Assembly (NCBI GenBank): GCA_003157715.1
Contig: PMKK01000007.1
Span: 660 to 14,939, forward strand
Source: Actinomycetota bacterium
GTDB lineage: Bacteria > Actinomycetota > Thermoleophilia > UBA2241
Direction of reading: 5' to 3'
Length of the DNA stretch: 14,280 bases
In this document: positions 1 through 6,512 of the stretch, piece after piece
Position numbering within the stretch: the first letter of the stretch is position 1
How the letters are laid out: each line of letters opens with the position of its first letter
The notes under the pieces: model-generated
Database searches by the model: none
Told to the model about the DNA's origin: nothing
What the model saw: only the letters and a program-made list of their open reading frames with translations
Translations under genes and position numbers: made by a program

Positions 1-1097
1 AGAAAGTTGTCGCCGCCGTAGCCGTTGAGGTTGATGTCGATGAGACGCCGGTACTGATCGCGCAGCTCGACGCCGTGCAGGTCGACGAAGTTCATGAGGC
101 CGTCGGTCCACCACAGGGCGTCGAGTCGCGGCGCGAACCAGTTCTCGCTCGTGAGCTCGAAGAAGTGCGCCTCGGCGCCTTTGAGTCGGGCCACGCGCCG
201 GGCGACGGCAACGTCGGGACTGCCGCGCTTGCCGAAGGTCAGCGTGACCAGCGGGGTCTCGCCGGCGGGCGCCGCCGCCAGCAGGCAGCGTGAGTCGAGC
301 CCGCCGCTGAGCGACAGGCCGACGCGCCGGGGCGACGAGCAGCGCCGCGCCATCGAGGCCACCACGCGCCGCCCGAGCTCGTCGGCGACCTCGCGCGGGT
401 CGGGACGGCCGAGGGGCTTGATGTGGTCCCACCACCAGTAGCGCGTGCGGCTCAGGCGGCGCTCACGCAGGTCCCAGCTCAGCACGGTGCCCGGAGAGAC
501 GCACTCGACCCCCTCGAGCCAGGTGGCGTCGCCCAGCAGGTTGCCGATGCTCAGGAACTGGTCCATGGTGCGCTGCGCCACCGACGGCGCAAAACCGGGC
601 AGGGCCAGAAACGCCGAGCTCTGCGAGGCCCAGGCCAGGCGGCCGCCGGCGACGGTCCAGTGCAGGAAGCGCATACCGAGGCGGTCGCTGATGAGATGCA
701 CGGCACGGCGCGCGCGATCGTAGACGACCGCGGCGTAGATGCCGTCCAGAGCGGCCAGTGAGTCCCAGCGGCCGCTGCGCAGCGCCGCCCCGGCCAGCCG
801 GCCGAGAAGCGCCGGCTGACCGCCCGACGCGGCGTCGGTGGTGGCGGCGGCGGCGGGCGTGTCGAACAGCTCGCCCTCCATCCAGACGAGCAGGTCGTCG
901 GCCTCGCTCAGCCAGGGCTGGGGGGCGGGTTGCAGGATCGCCAGGTGCGAGCGCGTCGCGCTCACGGCACCGTCGCAGAACGGCTCGTCCCAGACGTTAC
1001 CCTGGGGATCAGTGACCAGGGCCGTCATGGCGCAGAGCGCCTGGACGGCGCGGCGACGCTCAATGTCCTCACCTGCGAATCCGACAAGACCGGGCAT
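1..1097 (-). CDS. Asparagine-synthase-like protein lacking the Cys2 nucleophile (3' end beyond window)
   Basis: The start is an ATG at 1097 with a good ribosome site (GGAG, 5 nt away); the frame stays open to base 1, giving 365 residues of an incomplete protein. Residues 1-200 resemble the N-terminal Ntn/GATase-II domain of class B asparagine synthetases (MEGELFD near 73-79, where the family has FNGEIYN; ISDRLGM near 137). Residues 264-269 are SGGLDS, the ATP-pyrophosphatase P-loop, and GYGGDNF near the left edge matches the family's GxGGDE/LF motif. Family members adenylate a carboxylate and transfer ammonia or another amine to it. The protein begins MPGLVGFAG instead of MCGI..., so the catalytic Cys2 that releases ammonia from glutamine is absent. 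It may use free ammonia or another amine, as lasso-peptide cyclases and beta-lactam synthetase do, or amidate a sugar carboxylate. It lies 12 nt after the flippase stop and is last of the visible operon. Family assignment is firm; substrate unknown. Confidence 0.88.
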   Translation of the reverse strand, partial: MPGLVGFAGEDIERRRAVQALCAMTALVTDPQGNVWDEPFCDGAVSATRSHLAILQPAPQPWLSEADDLLVWMEGELFDTPAAAATTDAASGGQPALLGRLAGAALRSGRWDSLAALDGIYAAVVYDRARRAVHLISDRLGMRFLHWTVAGGRLAWASQSSAFLALPGFAPSVAQRTMDQFLSIGNLLGDATWLEGVECVSPGTVLSWDLRERRLSRTRYWWWDHIKPLGRPDPREVADELGRRVVASMARRCSSPRRVGLSLSGGLDSRCLLAAAPAGETPLVTLTFGKRGSPDVAVARRVARLKGAEAHFFELTSENWFAPRLDALWWTDGLMNFVDLHGVELRDQYRRLIDINLNGYGGDNF

Positions 1098-1109
1098 CAG
1101 ATCTCCAAT

Positions 1110-2555
1110 CTAGGCGCGAGAGACGAGCAGCCGCCAGAGCTCGGGCATGTAGTCACGGCGGTAGAGGCGCCATTCCACCATGTACACTGCGACTCCTTCG
1201 GCGATCAGCAGGGCGAGGCACGGCACGGGTCGCAGCGACCCGCGAATCGCGAGGTAGGTCGCGTAGACGCAGACCCCCATGATCCCCGACGTGACGGCCG
1301 GGGCCGCGAGCTGCCGCACGTACTCGAGTGGCCGCAGCCGGGACACCCGCCAGAGAAGGTACAGCTCGGCCGGCATGGTGGCGATCGAGATCAGCGAATG
1401 GGAGGCGGCCACGGCGGCTACGCCGATGTGCACGGCTACATACAGCACGCCGACGGTAACGATGCTGCTGCCGACGTTGTACCAGAAGCCGATGTCGGCC
1501 CGGCCTTTGGCGTTGAACAGCGAACCGGAAGGGCCGCCGATGGCCTGGATCATGCCCATGGGGACCAGGAGCTGCACCAGCAGGATCGAGGCTGTCCAGC
1601 GGCGTCCGTACAGGACCAGCACGGCAACCGGCGCGGTCGCCGCCAGGCCGACCAGCAACGGCCAGCTCACAAAGGCGACCAGTTCGATGACCTTGCAGTA
1701 GCCGCGCCGCAAGGCGGGGTCGTCGTCCTGGCGCTTGGCGAACACCGGAAACGAGACCCGTGTCAGCACCGGCGTAAGTTTGACGAGGGGCATGACGACG
1801 AGCTGGTAGGCGATCGTGTAGACGCCGAGCGGTGTCGCTCCCAGGAACCGCCCTATGAACAGGTAGTCGGCATTGGCCGCCCAGTAGTACACGCTGTTCT
1901 CGCCCATCTGGTACAGGCCGAAGCCCAGGTAACCCTTGAGGTCGCCGAAGCGCAGATGCAAGTGAGGCCGCCAGTTCCGCCACCCGTAGACTGCCAACAG
2001 GAGCGACTTGGTCCCGGCATTGGCGAGCTGACCCCAGATCAGGGCGTACACCCCCTGATGGGCGAGGGCTGCCGTGACGGCCACGCACAGGCCGAGCACC
2101 GAGGCCAGCATTTCGATCACGCTGAGACGTTTGAACAGCAACTGCTTTTGCAGAAGCATCTGGAACTGCTGGCCGAAGGGAGTGATAAGGAAGATGGCGC
2201 TCGCCCAGATCATCGCCGTCTGCAGACCGGGCTGATGGTAGAAGACGGCCACTGCGGGCGAGGTCGCCACCATGACGAAGAACAGCCCGAAGCTCGCGGC
2301 CAGGTTCATCCAGTAGAGCGTCGACAGCTCGTCGCGGGTGGCGTCCTGGCGGTAGATGATGGCGGCGCTGAAGCCCATGTCGGCGTAGACCTGGGCGAAG
2401 CCGACGACCGTCATGATCATCGCCAGCAGTCCGAAGTCGGCCCGCGAAAGGAGTCGCGCGAGGATGGCGACCTGAAGCACGCCGACGACCGTGGTCGTGG
2501 CCATCGAGACCGACGTCCAGCGCACGCCGTGGGCAGCCTGTTCCCGCAAGCCCAC
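1110..2555 (-). CDS. Polysaccharide flippase, MOP/Wzx (WzxC-like) family
   Basis: This 481-residue, largely hydrophobic protein has about a dozen membrane segments, the usual size and pattern of MOP-superfamily lipid-linked oligosaccharide flippases. Family-typical stretches are the N-terminal GVRWTSVS, LLSRADFGLLAM near 40-50 (family: L.p.dfGl.a), MGFSAAIIYR, and the later ADYLFIGRFLGATPLGVYTIAY. It should move undecaprenyl-linked repeat units across the cytoplasmic membrane. I chose the GTG at 2555 because GGGGGAG lies 7 nt upstream and translation from it begins with the conserved N-terminus. Longer in-frame versions (to 2768) give an Arg/Ser/Pro-rich segment that is clearly antisense to the aminotransferase gene's 3' end. 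It begins 34 nt after the aminotransferase stop and ends 12 nt before the asparagine-synthase-like gene, so it is likely co-transcribed with both. Confidence 0.93.
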   Translation of the reverse strand: MGLREQAAHGVRWTSVSMATTTVVGVLQVAILARLLSRADFGLLAMIMTVVGFAQVYADMGFSAAIIYRQDATRDELSTLYWMNLAASFGLFFVMVATSPAVAVFYHQPGLQTAMIWASAIFLITPFGQQFQMLLQKQLLFKRLSVIEMLASVLGLCVAVTAALAHQGVYALIWGQLANAGTKSLLLAVYGWRNWRPHLHLRFGDLKGYLGFGLYQMGENSVYYWAANADYLFIGRFLGATPLGVYTIAYQLVVMPLVKLTPVLTRVSFPVFAKRQDDDPALRRGYCKVIELVAFVSWPLLVGLAATAPVAVLVLYGRRWTASILLVQLLVPMGMIQAIGGPSGSLFNAKGRADIGFWYNVGSSIVTVGVLYVAVHIGVAAVAASHSLISIATMPAELYLLWRVSRLRPLEYVRQLAAPAVTSGIMGVCVYATYLAIRGSLRPVPCLALLIAEGVAVYMVEWRLYRRDYMPELWRLLVSRA

Positions 2556-2589
2556 TACTGCGCTCCCCCGCCACCCAGTGGCCGCCCTA

Positions 2590-3684
2590 TCAAGCGATCG
2601 CCCCGAGGGTGTGCGACAGCGTCTCGGCGAGCTGCGCCGTTGCGGCAGCCCGCGCCGACGTCTTGACGTTGACGATCGCAGCGGCGATGCGGTGAGCCTC
2701 GGGGCACGGCTGCGATCCGCGGCCGACGTACGGTGACCCGATGACGGGGAAGAGCCTCGTCGCCACAACGCCGGCGGCAGCCAGAGTGGCGACGAAAGCG
2801 TGGCGCACTTCGTCGTCGGCGATGCGCACGCTCGGGCGCCACGGCAGCCAGTCGCCGGCGACAGGGCCGAACGGCTGGGCTCCGGGGAATCGGGCCAGGG
2901 TCTCGACCACCTCGACCAGGGCCGAGCGGCTCTCGTCGAGCTCGGCTACGAAAGTGCGCCAGGCGTCCGGCAAACGCTCGCGCTGAGCTGCGGGAAACCC
3001 GTAGCGGAGCTGCCCGAGCCAGCGCGCCAGATACGGCAGCAGGGCCTCGCGGTTCGTTACGACCAGCCGCAACGTGGTACGGCTGCGAACGGCGGAGAGC
3101 AGCGCGTAGTCGGGGGCACGCTGCAGGGCGACGATGTCGCCGGCGGTCGCCGCGTCGTCGGTCAGCACGAGCCCCCCCGCATTCAGCCAGACGTTCTTCG
3201 CATAGCCGAAGCTGATCACCCCGACATCGCCCAGCGTGCCCGCGGGCGCGCCACCGGCGGCGCGCCCGCCGTACGCCTGGCAGGCGTCTTCGAGCACCGG
3301 GCAGCCGTACGGGCCGGCCAGCGCGCGCAGCGCGTCGACCGGCGCCGGGTAGCCGAAACCGTCGACGGCGACGATGGCGGCGACGTCGCCGTCGAGAGCC
3401 GCCGCGGTGGCGCCCAGGTCGAGGTTGCCGTCGGCCGGCGAGACGTCGACCAGACGCGGCGACCCGCCGGCGGCCAGCACGGCAAGGGGCACCGCCACGC
3501 AGGTCAGGGCGGGCACGATGACGACGCGGCCGTGCACTCCGATGCTGCACAGGGCCAGCATCAGACCCGTCGTACCGCTGCCGACGGGCACGACGTGGGC
3601 GCAGCCGAAGAAGGCGCGCAGCTCATCGAAGACGTCGCTGTCGGACCCGGGAGAACTGGTCGCGTGCGGAGCGGATCGAGGCAT
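2590..3684 (-). CDS. DegT/DnrJ/EryC1/StrS-family PLP-dependent sugar aminotransferase
   Basis: The protein has 364 residues, normal for the family, which transfers an amino group from glutamate or glutamine to a keto group of a nucleotide sugar. Visible motifs are VGSGTTGL at 34-41 (PLP phosphate binding), the LEDACQAYGG motif with D133 (contacts the PLP pyridine nitrogen), and SFGYAKN at 158-164 with K163 as the Schiff-base lysine. The lysine is followed by VWLNAGGLVLTDD where the family usually reads GEGG or GDGG, a mild departure. The ATG at 3684 is only 2 nt after the stop of the FemAB-like gene and has no clear ribosome site, so translation is probably coupled. The frame is open further upstream, but that part is antiparallel shadow over the FemAB-like gene. 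Pairing with an acyltransferase suggests the amino sugar is then N-acylated. The exact sugar cannot be read from sequence. Confidence 0.92.
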   Translation of the reverse strand: MPRSAPHATSSPGSDSDVFDELRAFFGCAHVVPVGSGTTGLMLALCSIGVHGRVVIVPALTCVAVPLAVLAAGGSPRLVDVSPADGNLDLGATAAALDGDVAAIVAVDGFGYPAPVDALRALAGPYGCPVLEDACQAYGGRAAGGAPAGTLGDVGVISFGYAKNVWLNAGGLVLTDDAATAGDIVALQRAPDYALLSAVRSRTTLRLVVTNREALLPYLARWLGQLRYGFPAAQRERLPDAWRTFVAELDESRSALVEVVETLARFPGAQPFGPVAGDWLPWRPSVRIADDEVRHAFVATLAAAGVVATRLFPVIGSPYVGRGSQPCPEAHRIAAAIVNVKTSARAAATAQLAETLSHTLGAIA

Positions 3685-3686
3685 CG

Positions 3687-4703
3687 CTAGCCGGTGACGT
3701 CGCGAGCGCGCCGCGGTCTGGTCCTGGTCCCGCGCCTCACTCGTTGCAGCGCACCCGCCGCCATCGCGAACGGGAGCGGTCCGGCGACGATCACCGGGCA
3801 CTCCAGGGGTTCCGCGCCGACACGCTCCTTGAACTCGACGACGCCCTCGTGCCCTCCGCTCGGGTTCAGGTCGAACCACTCGAGCCCGCGTCGCTGCGCG
3901 TCGCGCACGAGATCGGCAATGAGCAGGCTCGTGGGCCGCGACCGGTAGTGGGCGGCCAGAGTGGCCATGTGCCAGAGCGCCACGTGACGGCGCGCGTACA
4001 GCGCGATAGCGCCCGAGATCACGGTACCGTCCGGCGCCTCGACCACCCAGAGCTCGACTCCTTCGCGACGGCGCAGCAACTCGAACAACTCCGGCCCGTA
4101 GCACGAGCTCGCATCGTCGCCCCAGCGCTGCAAGGCGGCCTCGTAGATGTCGTAGTAGGCGTGCCACTCCCCGGCGCCGGCCGCCGCCGGCCGCACCCGC
4201 AGCCCGAGACGGCGCGCCTTGCGCACCGACTGGCAGTGCTGGCGGTGGCCCGACTGCAGCTCGTCGGCACGGTCGAGCGCCAGGACATACGTCACTTCGG
4301 ACAGGCTCGCGTGGCGCGCGGCGACCGCGGCCAGCGGATCGAAGGGGTTGACCCGCCACCAGAGCGGCCGAAACGTCTGCATCAGCAGTTCGACGAGCAG
4401 TTCGGCGTGGGCGGACGCGAGCGGCTCGCCCGACAACCAGCCGCCGTAGTTGCCGGCCGGGGTGAGCAGGTAGCGCGGCCCCGAACGGCGGCGCTGCCGG
4501 GTCAGCGGCAGCACCACCCGCCGCCCGTCCGAGAACCTGACGAGCCGCGGCTCCGGGGTCATCTGGCCGCCCGTATAGGCCGACCAGTCCTCGGCCCACG
4601 CGCGCGACTGAGGGTAGGTCGACCACGGGCATGCAGCCCAGACGGCGTCCCACCCCGCGGCCGTCGCCGGCCGCTCTTCGGCGATCTCGAGTCTCTTCGT
4701 CAC
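3687..4703 (-). CDS. FemAB/GNAT-like acyl- or aminoacyltransferase (Acetyltransf_6 / BioF2-like)
   Basis: The 338-residue protein has the double-GNAT pattern of FemAB-related proteins. NYGGWLSG lies at 85-92. A basic segment, QSVRKARRLGLRV, lies at 158-170 (family: RN.IRKA...G). ISGAIALY at 229-236 precedes ALWHMATLAAHYRSRPTSLL, and the closing signature is WFDLNPSGG at 276-284 with FKERVGA at 291-297 (family: fDlg.s..G...FK..fG). Relatives either add amino acids from aminoacyl-tRNA to peptidoglycan or act on exopolysaccharide. Here, directly ahead of a sugar aminotransferase, N-acylation or aminoacylation of an amino sugar is plausible but inferred. The start is GTG at 4703; it overlaps the stop of the GT39 gene (GTGA, 4 nt), with a weak AGGCGGG upstream, implying translational coupling. 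The last 25 residues are Arg-rich and probably disordered. Confidence 0.87.
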   Translation of the reverse strand: MTKRLEIAEERPATAAGWDAVWAACPWSTYPQSRAWAEDWSAYTGGQMTPEPRLVRFSDGRRVVLPLTRQRRRSGPRYLLTPAGNYGGWLSGEPLASAHAELLVELLMQTFRPLWWRVNPFDPLAAVAARHASLSEVTYVLALDRADELQSGHRQHCQSVRKARRLGLRVRPAAAGAGEWHAYYDIYEAALQRWGDDASSCYGPELFELLRRREGVELWVVEAPDGTVISGAIALYARRHVALWHMATLAAHYRSRPTSLLIADLVRDAQRRGLEWFDLNPSGGHEGVVEFKERVGAEPLECPVIVAGPLPFAMAAGALQRVRRGTRTRPRRARDVTG

Positions 4704-6240
4704 GGGCCCGCCTGGGCCGTCTCGGCCGCCCTGTCGAACGTGTAGATCGAGAAGTACGGAAAGTCGGCGGTGGCGGTCAGCCGGTACTTAGGAGACATCG
4801 CAGCCACCACCGACTCGGGCTGCTTCCAGTAGGTCGACTCACGATCGATGACGAGCATGACCGAGGAGGCGTCGTGCGTTGCCCCGGCGACACCCTTGGC
4901 CAGCGCCGACGGGTCGAGCCCGCGGCCGTCGACGAGATGACCGGCGCCGTAGTAGGCGAGCAGCTCCTGCACTCCGAACAGAAGCACTCCCGGACGGTTC
5001 GGGCCGGTGCCCGCGGCGATGTAGTGTGCGGCGTCGCGGTAGTCGTCGAGGGCGTAGGCGTGATCGAAGTAACGATGGCCGAGTGAGTACACGTTGAGCA
5101 GCGACACGGCGACCAGGCAGGCGACCGCAGCCGCATGCCAGCGGCGCGCCGCGACACCGCCGCCGTCCCACACTACGACGAGCAGCGGCAGGAGCAGCGC
5201 CACGGGGATCGCCAGAAAGAAGGAGTGGCGCGGCTGCCAGTTGAGCCTGGTGACGACCGTGAAACAGATCATGAGGACGTAGGAGCAGACGAGCGCCACG
5301 AGCAGAAGGTGAGCGCCGCCACCACGAGCGTCGCGAGGGCCGCGAGCACGACCGCGAACAGGGCCATCGCCGGCCAGTAGTGGAGCACGGTCCGAAGGCC
5401 CGGCTGGTCCTGGAGGCGCTGGACAGGTGGACCATAGGTCGTGCCGACCAGAGTGCCGTATACGGCGAACACGGCGTTCCGCACGACCGACCCGCCGAGC
5501 TTGGTGACCTGGGCGTCGCTCGGCGCCGACGAAACGTTCGAGGCCAGGAAGAACAGCAGCGCCGGCACCGAGGCGAGCGCGGCCGGCAGCCAGCGCTGGA
5601 GCAGACGTCGCGGCTGCCGGCAGGCCACGAGGTCACCGACCGCCAGGCTGAGCGAGAAGAGGATCGTCAGGACGCTCGCGAAGCTCGCGATGCCCGTCAC
5701 CACCCAGAACGCCCACGAGCGTCCCGACCGCGACGATGTCCCGTCGAGCAGCCCGAGCAGCAGGACCGTCTGGAGCGCCGCAAGGAAGATCAGCAGCGCG
5801 TACGGCCGAGCCTCCTGGGCGTGCTGAATGAGCAACGCGCTCGGTGCGATGAACGCGAGGCTCCACAGCGCGCCTCTCCCTCCGTAGAGCTTCCGGGCGC
5901 CGTACACCAGTACCACGGCCGCCGCCACGGCGAACAGCACCGAGAGCAGACGCAGGTTGAAGGCACCGTCGCCGGCGATCTGGCGCCAGAACCACAGCAC
6001 GATGAAGTACAGCGGCTGAAAGCGGTCGCCGTGCGCCGTCTGGACGAGGTCTGAGAGCATGGCGTGCAGGCTCGTTTGGTTCGTGGCCCGCAGACTGCCG
6101 CCTTCGTCGAACCAGAGGCTGGGGCCGCTCAGGTCGGCGAGCCGCAGGGCGACGGCAACAGCGATGAGCACGCCGACAGCGACGAGCGCCCACCTGCGCG
6201 CCCGCACGCCATCGAGACTCTGTGTGGCCTCCGTCGACAC
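4700..6240 (-). pseudogene. GT39/PMT-type integral membrane glycosyltransferase with an apparent single-base frameshift
   Basis: Two overlapping frames make one protein. The N-terminal part (6240 to about 5310, ~310 residues) has LSGPSLWFDEGGSL at 37-50 with the acidic D45-E46 pair of GT39/ArnT/PMT enzymes in the first extracytoplasmic loop, DRFQPLYF, then many membrane helices. The C-terminal part (to 4700) continues with helices and a soluble tail ending PYFSIYTFDRAAE. Restoring one C in the ACC-TTC stretch (plus strand near 5308-5309) reads ALTLLLVALVCSYV across the join and gives about 513 residues, a normal family length. Such enzymes move a sugar from a polyprenyl-phosphate donor to an extracytoplasmic acceptor. 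I chose GTG at 6240 because a TATGAT box sits 9 nt upstream, implying a leaderless transcript; the longer in-frame start at 6342 gives an unlikely extension. It may be a sequencing error, a real inactivating change, or phase variation. First gene of the leftward operon. Confidence 0.83.
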
Positions 6241-6249
6241 GGTCGGCCA

Positions 6250-6255
6250 ATCATA
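6250..6255 (-). promoter_or_regulatory. -10 box (TATGAT) of a leaderless promoter for the leftward operon
   Basis: On the minus strand, TATGAT (one mismatch to TATAAT) is followed by 9 nt and then the GTG at 6240, putting the expected transcription start at or next to the start codon. There is no ribosome site within normal spacing. No convincing -35 hexamer is seen 16-19 nt upstream. Confidence 0.5.
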
Positions 6256-6310
6256 TCCCCCGCGACATACGAGAGGGACAGCCTGGCAGCGTTGCCGCGG
6301 AGGCGTGGCC

Positions 6311-6330
6311 GTGGGCGCGACCGCGCCCAC
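6311..6330. promoter_or_regulatory. Perfect inverted repeat in the divergent intergenic region, possible operator
   Basis: GTGGGCGCG and CGCGCCCAC form perfect 9-bp arms separated by AC. The element lies about 60-80 bp upstream of the predicted start of the leftward operon and about 180 bp upstream of the first lyase-like gene. A transcription terminator makes little sense between divergent genes, so a regulator-binding site shared by both directions is the best guess. In very GC-rich DNA a chance palindrome is also possible. The rest of 6241-6512 holds a short 6-bp hairpin (6395-6410) and no convincing promoter for the rightward gene. Confidence 0.35.
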
Positions 6331-6512
6331 CCCTAAGCCCACCTCGGTCCCGTCCGTGCCGCCAGAACAGGCGACGCTTGTTGGTCAACCTTCCAGTCGG
6401 ACTGCCGACTCCTCAACCACGTAGACGTTTAGGCAATCAGTTCGAAGTGAGCCGCGCCGGTGCGGCAAGTGTCGTGCACTGCGGCCCGCTCCCTTTCCGA
6501 AGAGGAGTCAAG

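Noticed and set aside
930..2666. Plus-strand 578-codon open frame across the flippase gene
   Set aside because: The translation is low-complexity, rich in His, Asp, Gly, Arg and Gln, with no membrane or domain pattern. The opposite strand encodes an obvious flippase and the asparagine-synthase-like start.
3685..4653. N-terminal extension of the aminotransferase frame over the FemAB-like gene
   Set aside because: Residues upstream of the ATG at 3684 are Arg/Ala-rich antiphase shadow. The family N-terminus and spacing fit the ATG at 3684.
3744..4745. Plus-strand 333-codon open frame opposite the FemAB-like gene
   Set aside because: It has no recognisable motif and an Arg/Gly/Pro-rich composition typical of antisense frames in GC-rich DNA.
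5269..5299. A separate start (GTG at 5299) for the second half of the GT39 protein
   Set aside because: No ribosome site precedes it, it starts within a membrane helix, and one restored base joins both parts into a full-length family member.
6395..6410. Short hairpin AGTCGG-actg-CCGACT upstream of the first lyase-like gene as a riboswitch or attenuator
   Set aside because: A 6-bp stem alone is expected by chance in this composition, and no conserved riboswitch core or T-run is visible.
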